58,033 bases of DNA from Pelagibacteraceae bacterium AG-439-F23 (lineage in GTDB: Bacteria > Pseudomonadota > Alphaproteobacteria > Pelagibacterales > Pelagibacteraceae): positions 1 through 58,033 of the forward strand of contig QCPT01000005.1 of NCBI GenBank assembly GCA_003212415.1. The letters are read 5' to 3'. Under the pieces are notes generated by a model. The model worked only from the letters and a program-made list of their open reading frames with translations, made no database searches and had not been told where the DNA came from. Shown here one piece after another: positions 44,842 to 53,746 of the stretch. Made by a program: the position numbers and the translations under genes. Each line of letters opens with the position of its first letter. Position 1 is the first letter of the stretch.

Positions 44842-46098
44842 ATGCAAAAATACTCTGCCTTTAATCTAATTAAAAATGCACTTACGGGCCATAAAGACTG
44901 GGAAGTTGCATGGAAGAATCCAACTCCTAAAACTGAGTATGATGTAATAATCATTGGAGGTGGCGGCCATGGTTTAGCTACTGCATATTATTTAGCAAAA
45001 GAACATAATATTACAAATGTTGCTATCATTGAAAAAGGATGGATAGGTGGAGGCAATGTTGGGAGAAATACTACTATTGTAAGATCCAACTATATGCATG
45101 ATGAAAATGGTCTTTTCAGTGAATTTGGAATGGATTTGTGGAGAAGCATGAGTCAGGAATTAAACTTTAATGTAATGTTTTCTCCAAGAGGAATAATTAA
45201 CCTTGCACATTCAGACGCGCAAATGAACGCATTTTCTAGAAGAGGAAATTCAATGAAATTAAATGGAATTGATGCAGTTCTTTTAAATAGAGAAGAAGTA
45301 AAAAAATTAATTCCTATGGCAGATTTTTCTGAGAATGTAAGATTTCCAATTTTTGGTGGATTGATGCAACCAAGTGCAGGTACAGCTAGACATGACGGTG
45401 TTGCTTGGGGTTATGCACGACAAGCGGATTCAATGGGAGTAGATATTATTCAACACTGCGAAGTAACAGGTTTTGATGTTGATAATGGAAAAATAAAAGG
45501 AATTCAAACATCAAAAGGAAATATCAAAGCAAAAAAAATAGGACTTTGTGTTGCTGGAAGCACAAACATTCTTGCTGAAATGTTAAACATGAGAATTCCT
45601 ATAGAAACTCATTTATTACAAGCATGCGTATCTGAACCAATTAAACCAATATTGGATCATGTTGTTACATTTGGTGCAGGGCATTTTTATGTTAGCCAAT
45701 CAGATAAAGGCGAAATGGTTATGGGAGGAGATCTTGATGGATACAATAGTTATGCTCAAAGAGGAAACCTACCAACTCTGCAACACGTTTTAACAGAAGG
45801 AATTGCAATGTTACCATTTCTTAGCAAATTAAAAATGCTTAGAACATGGGGAGGAATAATGGATATGTCTATGGATGGCTCTCCAATTATAGACAAAACA
45901 CATATTGAAGGATTGTATTTAAATTGTGGTTGGTGTTATGGAGGTTTTAAAGCAACTCCAGCATCAGGATGGACTTTTGCCCACACAATCGCTCAAGATA
46001 GACCTCACAAATTAAATGCAGGATATAGTTTAAATAGATTTAGCACTGGACATTTGCTCGATGAAAAAGGTCTTGGAACAAAAACTTGGATTTCATAA
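44842..46098 (+). CDS. soxB: Sarcosine oxidase beta subunit
   Basis: Flavoprotein subunit of about 418 residues if started at the ATG at 44842 (MQKYSAFNLIKNAL, the usual SoxB N-terminus); an earlier TTG at 44815 adds nine residues unlike the family. The FAD motif is IIGGGGHGLATAYYLA. The His in GTARHDGVAWGYAR occupies the region that carries the covalent flavin in the family. It forms the heterotetramer with SoxD, SoxA and SoxG that oxidises sarcosine to glycine. Confidence 0.93.
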   Translation: MQKYSAFNLIKNALTGHKDWEVAWKNPTPKTEYDVIIIGGGGHGLATAYYLAKEHNITNVAIIEKGWIGGGNVGRNTTIVRSNYMHDENGLFSEFGMDLWRSMSQELNFNVMFSPRGIINLAHSDAQMNAFSRRGNSMKLNGIDAVLLNREEVKKLIPMADFSENVRFPIFGGLMQPSAGTARHDGVAWGYARQADSMGVDIIQHCEVTGFDVDNGKIKGIQTSKGNIKAKKIGLCVAGSTNILAEMLNMRIPIETHLLQACVSEPIKPILDHVVTFGAGHFYVSQSDKGEMVMGGDLDGYNSYAQRGNLPTLQHVLTEGIAMLPFLSKLKMLRTWGGIMDMSMDGSPIIDKTHIEGLYLNCGWCYGGFKATPASGWTFAHTIAQDRPHKLNAGYSLNRFSTGHLLDEKGLGTKTWIS

Positions 46099-46365
46099 AT
46101 GCTACATATTAAATGCCCACACTGCGGACTAAGATCACAAAATGAATTTTCATATGGTGGGGATGCCACTGTTAAGAGACCAGAGTTAAATAAAGAAGTT
46201 TCAGATCAAGATTGGGATAATTTTGTTTATTTAAGAAAAAGCCCAAGAGGAAAACATTTAGAATTATGGCAACATATTTCAGGATGCAGACAATGGTTTA
46301 AAGTTGAAAGAGATACTTTAACTCATGAAATATTTAGAACATTAAAAGCAAACGAAGAAATATAA
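46099..46365 (+). CDS. soxD: Sarcosine oxidase delta subunit
   Basis: Small zinc-binding subunit of 88 residues. The ligands are visible: C6 and C9 in KCPHCG, then H59 and C63 in QHISGCRQWF. It starts immediately after the soxB stop and is followed by soxA one base later, the standard order. Confidence 0.95.
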   Translation: MLHIKCPHCGLRSQNEFSYGGDATVKRPELNKEVSDQDWDNFVYLRKSPRGKHLELWQHISGCRQWFKVERDTLTHEIFRTLKANEEI

Positions 46366-46366
46366 A

Positions 46367-49363
46367 ATGTCTCAGAATTTTCGTTTAGACAAAGGTGGAT
46401 TGATTGATAGAAGTAAATCAATCTCATTTAAATTTAATGGAAAAAATTATTCTGGATACGAAGGAGATACTTTAGCTTCAGCTTTAATTGCTAATGGAGT
46501 TCACTTAGTTGGTAGAAGTTTTAAATATCATAGACCTAGAGGATTTTTTGGTGCAGGCGTAGATGAACCTTATGCAATGGTTCAATTAATTAGGGACAAT
46601 GAATCAATACCCAATGTAAGGGCTACAGAACAAGAATTGTTTGAAGGTTTAGAGGCAAAAAGTGTAAATTGCTGGCCAAATGTAGATTTTGATATTGGAG
46701 CTATAAATAATTTTCTAAACAGATTTTTCCCAGCGGGTTTTTATTATAAAACATTTATGTGGCCTAGAAGTTTTTGGTACAAAGTATATGAGCCAATTAT
46801 AAGAAAAGCAGCTGGATTTGGCGTTGTATCTGCAAACCATGATCAAGAAAGATATGAACATAAGTATGAATATTGTGATCTTTTAGTTACTGGTTCAGGT
46901 CCCTCAGGTCTAGCAAGTGCGTATGCTGCAGCACAAAATGGAGCTAGAGTAATTTTAGCAGAAGACAAATCAAGATTTGGTGGAAGTTTATTAACAAGTG
47001 AAGTGAGCATCGGAAATCAAAGCGGTCATGAGTGGGCAGAAAATATAATTTCTGAACTTAAATCAATGCCAAATGTAACTGTAAAAAATAGGTCGCAAGT
47101 TTTTGGTTACTATGATCACAACATGCTTGTAATGTCTGAAAGAATAAGTGATCACTTACCAAAAACAAACAAATATACTCCAAAGCAAAGACTTTGGTAT
47201 ATAAGAGCAAAAGAAGTTCTTATTTCTTCAGGATCAATTGAAAGACCTTTGGTTTTTGGAAACAATGATACTCCTGGAGTAATGCTTTCATCTGCAGCAA
47301 AAGAGTATTTAAAGATTTTTGGTGTGCTAGTAGGTAAAAAACCTTTAATCTTTACTAACAATGATAGCGGTTATGAAACAGCAATTGAATTTAAAAAAAA
47401 TGGAATTGATCCTATTGTTCTAGATACTAGAAAAGATCCTAGTTCTGAGATTGTTAATGAAGCAAAAAGTTTAAACATAGACATAAAGTTTTCTTATGTT
47501 GTTGTAGCTGCCAAAGGGTACAAAAAAGTAAAATCAGCCGATATTGCTAAAATCTCAGAAGATAAAAAACAATTGAGCCAAATTGAAAATATTAATTGTG
47601 ATTGTATTTGTGTTTCAGGATTTTGGACACCAACAATTCATTTAGCTTCACAATCAGGTAATAAAACTAAATTTAATGAAGAAATTGATGCATTTATTCC
47701 TGGTCAATCAAAACAAAATGAAACAGTGTTAGGATCTGCTAAAGGAATTTTCACATTAGAAGAGACTTTAAAAACTTCATTTGAAAAAGGAAGTGAGTTA
47801 TCTAAAAAAATAACTAATAAAGAAAGTAATATTTCAGTACCTTCAGTTGTAGAAAAAAAACATACTAATCATGATAAATTTTGGTGTGTACCATTACCAG
47901 AAGGTAAAAATTATAAAAGATTTTTAGATTTTCAAAATGATGTATCGGTATCGGATGTAGAACTTGCTTTAAGAGAAGGTTACAGATCTATTGAGCATGT
48001 AAAAAGATATACCACACTAGGCATGGCAACAGACCAAGGCAAAACAAGTAATCTTAATGGATTACAACTTGTATCTGATGTTGAAAACAAAGTAGTACCG
48101 CAAGTAGGTCACACAACTTTTAGACCTCCTTATACTCCAGTTTCAATAGGAGCTATTGTTGGTAGAGAAATTGGAAAACATTCTAAACCAACAAGAAAGT
48201 CACCAATGCATGAATGGCATGAAAAAAATAATGCTGTATTTGTTGATGCAGGTGTTTGGCTTCGTCCAAGATATTATAAACAAGGAAATGAAAATTTATT
48301 CGAAGGTTCAAAAAGAGAAGCCAAAAATGTTAGGCAAAATGTAGGTGTTTGCGATGTAACTACATTAGGTAAAATAGACATAAAAGGACCTGATGCGGCT
48401 GAATTATTAAACAGAGTTTACACAAATGCTTGGCTTAAATTACCAGTTGGTAAAGCAAGATATGGAGTAATGTTAAGAGAAGATGGAATTGTAATGGATG
48501 ATGGAACAACAACTAGAATTTCAGAAAACCATTATCATATGACAACAACTACCGCTCAAGCAGCAAATGTTTTATCGCATTTAGAATATTATTTACAATT
48601 AGTATGGCCAGAATTAAATGTAAATGTTGTTTCAAGTACTGAACAGTGGGCAGGTGCTGCAATTGCAGGACCAAAATCTAGAGATGTATTGCAAAAACTA
48701 TTTCCAGACCTAGATGTTTCAAACGAAGGTTTGCCATTCATGGGGTATGTGGAAGGTAATTTGTTTGGTGTTAATGCAAAAATTTTTAGAATTTCATTTT
48801 CCGGAGAGCTTGCATATGAAGTAAACGTTGAGTCAGACAACGGTAATTTTATGTGGGAAAAAATAATGGAAATTGGAAAAGAGTTTAATATTCAACCTTA
48901 TGGAACAGAGGCATTATCAACTTTAAGAATTGAAATGGGACACGTTGCAGGGTCAGAATTAGATGGACGTACAATTCCTTACGATAATTCACTAGAAGGA
49001 CTAGTTAGCAAAAAGAAAGATTTCATTGGAAAAAGATCTTTAAGCAAATCAGCTTATGTTGCTCCAGATAGACAAAAAGTTGTAGGTGTAGTTCCATTAG
49101 ATAAAAAAACTAGTATCCCTGAAGGTTCATATATAGTTAAAGATGCAAAAGCGAAACTTCCAAATCCTAAATTAGGTCATGTATCTGCTTCCTGTTGGAG
49201 TGTTGAGCATGATAATCCATTTTCTCTTGCAATAATTAAGGATGGAAAAAATATGATCGGACAAAAACTTTTTGCAATGTCTCCTTTAAAAAATAAAACA
49301 ATACCTGTTGAAATAGTATCATCACATTATGTTGATCCTAAAGGTGAAAGGGTTAGATCGTGA
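46367..49363 (+). CDS. soxA: Sarcosine oxidase alpha subunit
   Basis: The large subunit, 998 residues, full length. It has an N-terminal ferredoxin-like fold (GYEGDTLASALIANG...SFKYHRPRGFF), an NAD-binding flavoprotein domain (LLVTGSGPSGLASAYAA near 174-190), and a C-terminal GcvT-like folate domain (about 600-998) that traps the formaldehyde unit as methylene-tetrahydrofolate. SoxG overlaps its 3' end by 4 bases. Confidence 0.96.
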   Translation: MSQNFRLDKGGLIDRSKSISFKFNGKNYSGYEGDTLASALIANGVHLVGRSFKYHRPRGFFGAGVDEPYAMVQLIRDNESIPNVRATEQELFEGLEAKSVNCWPNVDFDIGAINNFLNRFFPAGFYYKTFMWPRSFWYKVYEPIIRKAAGFGVVSANHDQERYEHKYEYCDLLVTGSGPSGLASAYAAAQNGARVILAEDKSRFGGSLLTSEVSIGNQSGHEWAENIISELKSMPNVTVKNRSQVFGYYDHNMLVMSERISDHLPKTNKYTPKQRLWYIRAKEVLISSGSIERPLVFGNNDTPGVMLSSAAKEYLKIFGVLVGKKPLIFTNNDSGYETAIEFKKNGIDPIVLDTRKDPSSEIVNEAKSLNIDIKFSYVVVAAKGYKKVKSADIAKISEDKKQLSQIENINCDCICVSGFWTPTIHLASQSGNKTKFNEEIDAFIPGQSKQNETVLGSAKGIFTLEETLKTSFEKGSELSKKITNKESNISVPSVVEKKHTNHDKFWCVPLPEGKNYKRFLDFQNDVSVSDVELALREGYRSIEHVKRYTTLGMATDQGKTSNLNGLQLVSDVENKVVPQVGHTTFRPPYTPVSIGAIVGREIGKHSKPTRKSPMHEWHEKNNAVFVDAGVWLRPRYYKQGNENLFEGSKREAKNVRQNVGVCDVTTLGKIDIKGPDAAELLNRVYTNAWLKLPVGKARYGVMLREDGIVMDDGTTTRISENHYHMTTTTAQAANVLSHLEYYLQLVWPELNVNVVSSTEQWAGAAIAGPKSRDVLQKLFPDLDVSNEGLPFMGYVEGNLFGVNAKIFRISFSGELAYEVNVESDNGNFMWEKIMEIGKEFNIQPYGTEALSTLRIEMGHVAGSELDGRTIPYDNSLEGLVSKKKDFIGKRSLSKSAYVAPDRQKVVGVVPLDKKTSIPEGSYIVKDAKAKLPNPKLGHVSASCWSVEHDNPFSLAIIKDGKNMIGQKLFAMSPLKNKTIPVEIVSSHYVDPKGERVRS

Positions 49364-49947
49364 CGTCAGTATCAGCTTTAAATCATATTCATAAATCAGG
49401 TCTTTTTGGAAATCATGAAAATAAAAATGAAGAAAGTTTACTAAAAGTTTCTGAAATTAAAAATTTACTTATTGTTCAAATAGTTCAGTATAAAAATTCT
49501 GCAGTTTCATTTGAAAGTATTGATATTGATGGTTTAAAATTAAAAAATGAACCACAAATTGTTGTTAGCAATAATGAGACAAGAATTTTATGGAGTGCCC
49601 CAAAAAATTGGCTTTTAGTATCAACAAAAAAAAATTTATTAAAAAATATTTCAGAAAATTTTAAAGAAACAGATTTTGCTGTAACAGATTTATCTCATTC
49701 ACGAGCTATAATTGAATTAGAAGGACAAGATGCTAAAGAAGTTTTAAAAAAAGGATGTCCCTTTAATTTTAATATTTTAGAAAAAAATAATTCAATAAAC
49801 TCCACATACAATGGAATAGCATTTACAGTGGATATAATTGATGATAATCCAGATAAAATAAGGTTATTTGCTCTTAGAAGTTTTGGAGAATCTTTATATC
49901 ACTCAATAACAGATTCATCATTAGAATTTGGTTTTAAAGCGATATAA
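49360..49947 (+). CDS. soxG: Sarcosine oxidase gamma subunit
   Basis: A 195-residue protein, the last of the soxBDAG operon. The GTG start at 49360 overlaps the soxA stop (GTGA). The folate-domain-like pattern TDLSHSRAIIELEGQDAKEVLKKGCPFNF is typical of SoxG. It completes the heterotetramer. The stop abuts that of a convergent GNAT gene. Confidence 0.9.
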   Translation: MTSVSALNHIHKSGLFGNHENKNEESLLKVSEIKNLLIVQIVQYKNSAVSFESIDIDGLKLKNEPQIVVSNNETRILWSAPKNWLLVSTKKNLLKNISENFKETDFAVTDLSHSRAIIELEGQDAKEVLKKGCPFNFNILEKNNSINSTYNGIAFTVDIIDDNPDKIRLFALRSFGESLYHSITDSSLEFGFKAI

Positions 49948-50403
49948 TTAAAGATTTAAAGTGTAATAGCAAGAATTTGGATCTTCCTTATAATGAGCAA
50001 AAGGTTTGCATTCTTCAAACCCAAATTTTTTAAATAATTTTCTAGCGGGAGCAAAAAACTCTCCTGCTCCAGTTTCAGTACTAAGTTTTTTTATTCCTAT
50101 TTGTTTAGCTTGATCAATTAGGTGTGATATTATTTTTTCGCCCATTCCATTTTTTCTAAATTTGTCTGCAACTCTTATAGATTTAAATTCTCCATGTTCA
50201 TTTTCTAATAATTTTAAAGCTCCACAACCAACTAAATTTTCTCCATCCCATAAACTCCAGAATCTTATAGTTGGATCTTTCAAACCTGGAATATCTAAAA
50301 CATGAGTACTACCTTCAGGTGAAACTGATCTTAATTCAACAAAATGTTTTGTTAAAAGTTCATTTACCTGAGGTTCATCAAAGTTATTTTCTATTGATTT
50401 CAT
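49948..50403 (-). CDS. GNAT-family N-acetyltransferase
   Basis: A 151-residue protein from the ATG at 50403. The longer ORF to 50556 runs through the divergent SRAP gene and is not credible. The acetyl-CoA loop RKNGMGEKII and the beta-strand SIRVADKF are present, and the C-terminal FFAPARKLFKKFGFEECKPF is common in the family. Substrate unknown; a small amine or amino acid is likely. Confidence 0.85.
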   Translation of the reverse strand: MKSIENNFDEPQVNELLTKHFVELRSVSPEGSTHVLDIPGLKDPTIRFWSLWDGENLVGCGALKLLENEHGEFKSIRVADKFRKNGMGEKIISHLIDQAKQIGIKKLSTETGAGEFFAPARKLFKKFGFEECKPFAHYKEDPNSCYYTLNL

Positions 50404-50457
50404 AATTATTAAAAACATATAATCTAAAATAAAATTTAGCCAACAACTAATTAAGTT

Positions 50458-51078
50458 ATGTGTGGAAGATATGTAGTTACCAACCCCGTCACAAAGACTA
50501 ATAAGATAGTCAAGTCTGCAATTCAGGTTGAGGACACAGAGAATTATAATGCTCATCCATACCAGAAACTTCCAGTTATTAAGAAATATAAAAACGGAAA
50601 TACTTTAGAAAATCTAAAGTGGGGTATAGTACCAAGTTGGTCAAAAAAGAAGGATTTTAAACCACTTATTAATGCAAGATTAGAAACAATAGATGAGAAA
50701 ATATCTTTTAAAAAATTAATTAAACTCCATAGATGTGTTGCTGTAGCGGATGGTTTTTATGAATGGAAAAGGGAAGAAAAAAGCAAAATCCCACATTATT
50801 TTTCAAGAGAAGATAAAAAAAACATGTATATGGCAGGTATATATGAAAATGATGAATTTTGCTTAATAACAGAAAAGGCAAGTGAAAATGTTAATATTAT
50901 TCACCATAGACAACCGGTAATTTTGAATGAAACTGATGTAAATAGATATTTAAATTTAGAACTATCAGGATCTAATTTTTTAAATGAATGTAAAAAAACT
51001 AATCTTAATTTTCACGCAGTATCCAAGGAAGTTAACAAACCAACTAACAACAGTATTTCACTAATTCAACAAATATAA
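50458..51078 (+). CDS. SRAP (HMCES/YedK)-family protein
   Basis: A 206-residue protein starting MCGRY, where Cys2 becomes the catalytic residue after removal of Met. Other family residues are NARLET with its Glu, the GFYEWKRE motif, and the His in INIIHHRQPVIL-like NVNIIHHRQPV. It crosslinks to abasic sites in single-stranded DNA and protects them. Divergent from the GNAT gene with 54 bases between. Confidence 0.93.
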   Translation: MCGRYVVTNPVTKTNKIVKSAIQVEDTENYNAHPYQKLPVIKKYKNGNTLENLKWGIVPSWSKKKDFKPLINARLETIDEKISFKKLIKLHRCVAVADGFYEWKREEKSKIPHYFSREDKKNMYMAGIYENDEFCLITEKASENVNIIHHRQPVILNETDVNRYLNLELSGSNFLNECKKTNLNFHAVSKEVNKPTNNSISLIQQI

Positions 51079-52122
51079 TTATTTTTCAATAATTGTTAGG
51101 TGTCCCATTTTTCTATTGTCACGAATTTCTGTTTTAAGATAATCATAAAAAAACTCATTATCTGCAAAAGTTTTACCTCTATAATTAGATATATCGCTTC
51201 CTATTAGATTAATCATTTTACCATTGTGTATTTTTTTTGTTTCAATTTTTTCAAGCCCACAAACTGCTCTTATATGATTTTCAAATTGACTAATATTGTG
51301 AGTGTTAATAGTTAAGTGACCTGAATTATGAACTCTTGGAGCAATCTCATTAACATATAAATTATTATTTTTATCAATAAAATATTCTACACACAGAGTT
51401 CCAATATAATCTAAATCTTCAACAATTTTTTTTGCCCAATCTGTAGATTTTTCTTTTAAAGAATCTGAAATATCGGCAGGAATTTTTGAATGTTTTAATA
51501 TTTGGTCTTCATGTACATTTTCTATTGGTTCGTATACCACGTATTTTTGATGACCAAATCTTGTAATGATAATTGATATCTCTTGTTTTAAATTAATTAT
51601 TTTTTCTAAAATATATTCATTATTAAAATCTATGTTTTTATCAATATCTTTTATAGAATTAATTTTATATTGGCCTTTACCATCATATCCAAGAGTACAA
51701 GTTTTTAATATTCCTGGAATTAAATTTTGATTAATTTTAATTTCGTCTTCATCTTTTATTAATGTATATCTTGTAGTTCTTATATCATTTTTATTTAAAA
51801 AATCTTTTTCAGTGTATCTATTTTGAACCAATTTATTTATTTCAGGTTTTGGTAATACGGTTTTATGTTCGTTAATATTTTTTAAAACTTTGTATGGAAT
51901 ATTTTCAAATTCAAATGTAATTAAATCAACTCTGCTTATAAATTCGTTTATTATCTTTTCATCTTCATAACTTCCACAAATAAAATTCGTAGTAAAATTT
52001 TTTGCTGGCGCATTAATGTCATCGCATAAGATTACAGTTTCAATGTTTAATTTCTTTGCAGCTTCTGCCAACAAGCTTCCTAATTGGCCTCCACCTATAA
52101 TTCCAAGTGTTGGATTAGACAT
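51079..52122 (-). CDS. purK: N5-carboxyaminoimidazole ribonucleotide synthase
   Basis: ATP-grasp enzyme of 347 residues for the purine pathway. GIIGGGQLGSLLAEAA at the N-terminus and the ATP-grasp stretch PGILKTCTLGYDGKGQ are the family motifs, followed by EIAPRVHNSGH. It directly follows purE with no gap. The enzyme carboxylates aminoimidazole ribonucleotide with bicarbonate and ATP, and PurE then moves the carboxyl group. Confidence 0.94.
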   Translation of the reverse strand: MSNPTLGIIGGGQLGSLLAEAAKKLNIETVILCDDINAPAKNFTTNFICGSYEDEKIINEFISRVDLITFEFENIPYKVLKNINEHKTVLPKPEINKLVQNRYTEKDFLNKNDIRTTRYTLIKDEDEIKINQNLIPGILKTCTLGYDGKGQYKINSIKDIDKNIDFNNEYILEKIINLKQEISIIITRFGHQKYVVYEPIENVHEDQILKHSKIPADISDSLKEKSTDWAKKIVEDLDYIGTLCVEYFIDKNNNLYVNEIAPRVHNSGHLTINTHNISQFENHIRAVCGLEKIETKKIHNGKMINLIGSDISNYRGKTFADNEFFYDYLKTEIRDNRKMGHLTIIEK

Positions 52123-52617
52123 TTATTTTGGTTTTTTTTTTACTGACTTTGTTTGTTTGGCTCGCCAGTTCTCTAAATTTTTTTTAATTTTTTTATCAAA
52201 ATTAGAAATTATTGATGCCGCAAATAAACCTGCATTAATAGCACCACCTTTTCCAATAGCGACAGTTCCAACTGGTATACCTTTTGGCATTTGTGCAATT
52301 GACAAAAGGCTATCCAAACCTTTTAATTTTTTACTTTCTATAGGGACTCCAATTACTGGAATTCTAGTTATAGCAGCAACCATACCAGGTAAATGTGCGG
52401 ATCCCCCTGCACCTGCTATAATTACAGATATATTATTTTTTTCAGCATTTTTTGCATATTCAAACATTCTTTTTGGAGTTCTATGTGCAGAAATAATTTT
52501 AGTTTCAAAATTAATTTTTAAAATTTTAAATACTTTTTCACAATTTTGCATAGTTGAATAGTCAGATTGACTACCCATAATAATTGAAACCTTGTGATTA
52601 CTTTTATTCTTTTTCAT
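52123..52617 (-). CDS. purE: N5-carboxyaminoimidazole ribonucleotide mutase
   Basis: A 164-residue class I PurE. The active-site motifs are IIMGSQSDYSTM, ISAHRTPKRM (with the catalytic His) and GAGGSAHLPGMVAA. The start is an ATG at 52617, with no strong ribosome binding site. It is the first gene of purE-purK. The 160 bases before it, up to the M19-like gene, hold no clear gene. Confidence 0.95.
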   Translation of the reverse strand: MKKNKSNHKVSIIMGSQSDYSTMQNCEKVFKILKINFETKIISAHRTPKRMFEYAKNAEKNNISVIIAGAGGSAHLPGMVAAITRIPVIGVPIESKKLKGLDSLLSIAQMPKGIPVGTVAIGKGGAINAGLFAASIISNFDKKIKKNLENWRAKQTKSVKKKPK

Positions 52618-52777
52618 TTTATGATTTTTGAAGAGTTATCATGAGAATAATTAATACAAAATAGTGCTAAATTTCAATATAATTTATAATTATTATCATT
52701 TTTATGTACATATAAATCTAACTTAAAAACATATTAAGTTATCGACAAATATTATAATAATTATATTTTAATAATTT

Positions 52778-53746
52778 ATGAACTATCGAATAGATAATTT
52801 ACAATATTGCAACTGGTCTAGAGAGATTTTTGAAATAAATAGGGAAGCAGGACTTAATGCAGTTCATGTTACGGTTGTTTATCATGAAGATTATGATGAG
52901 TTTTTAACTAGAATATCTGAATGGGATGAGTTATTTAAAAAAAACTCAGATTTAATTTTTTTAGGTAAAGATTTTAAAGATATAGAAAAAGCAAAATCCG
53001 AAAATAAAACAGCAATTTTTTTTGGTTTTCAAAACTGTTCTCCAATAGAAGATGATTTAAAACTTGTTGAAAAAGTACATGAGCTTGGTTGTAGATTTAT
53101 GCAGCTTACTTATAACAATCAATCATTACTAGCCACAGGTTGTTACGAGAGTGTTGATAGCGGTGTTACAAATTTTGGCAAAGAAGTAATTAAAGAAATG
53201 AACAGAGTTGGCATAGTTATAGACATGTCTCACTCAGCAGAGAAAAGCACTTTAGATGCGATAGAGTTAAGCGAGAAACCAATAGCAATTACTCATGCTA
53301 ACCCATTTTTTTGGCATAGCGCAAAAAGAAATAAGTCAGATGCACTTTTAAAGAATTTATCTGAAAGTGGGGGGATGCTTGGCTTGTCACTATACGCACA
53401 TCATTTAAAAGATAGTTCAAATTGTAAATTAGAAAATTTTTGTGAAATGGTAGCAAAGACAGCTGACTTGATTGGAGTTAAAAATATTGGAATTGGATCT
53501 GACTTATGTCTTAACCAACCAGATAGTGTTGTTGAATGGATGAGAAATGGAACTTGGACTAAAGCAAAAAATTATGGAGAAGGAAGTAAAGATAAACCTG
53601 GCTTTCCAAAACAGCCCGATTGGTTTGTTGACGCAAGAGGATTTAGTTCTTTAGAGAAAGGATTAAAAAATATTGGATTTAATATTGATGAAGTAAATGG
53701 TATATTAGGAAATAATTGGTTCAACTTTTATAAAGGAATTAATTAA
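52778..53746 (+). CDS. M19 dipeptidase-like protein with altered metal site
   Basis: Amidohydrolase-fold protein of 322 residues of the membrane dipeptidase (M19) group. Canonical members start with an H-x-D zinc motif; here the place reads DNLQYCNW (residues 6-13), with neither His nor Asp at the ligand positions. The bridging Glu of the IGVEGG motif is Gln (Q85 in FGFQNC). The other ligands remain: H152 (DMSHSAE), H173 (ITHANP) and the D242 in GSDLC. It has no signal peptide. Its stop overlaps the next start by one base. It may bind a single metal or act on a non-peptide substrate. I am confident in the fold and less in the activity. Confidence 0.8.
   Translation: MNYRIDNLQYCNWSREIFEINREAGLNAVHVTVVYHEDYDEFLTRISEWDELFKKNSDLIFLGKDFKDIEKAKSENKTAIFFGFQNCSPIEDDLKLVEKVHELGCRFMQLTYNNQSLLATGCYESVDSGVTNFGKEVIKEMNRVGIVIDMSHSAEKSTLDAIELSEKPIAITHANPFFWHSAKRNKSDALLKNLSESGGMLGLSLYAHHLKDSSNCKLENFCEMVAKTADLIGVKNIGIGSDLCLNQPDSVVEWMRNGTWTKAKNYGEGSKDKPGFPKQPDWFVDARGFSSLEKGLKNIGFNIDEVNGILGNNWFNFYKGIN

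Noticed and set aside
50404..50556. Longer GNAT ORF on the minus strand
   Set aside because: The extra 51 codons lie over the divergent SRAP gene start and look like a shadow of it.
52618..52777. 160-base gap between purE and the M19-like gene
   Set aside because: I looked for a tRNA, hairpin or small ORF and found only A/T-rich sequence that probably holds two promoters.
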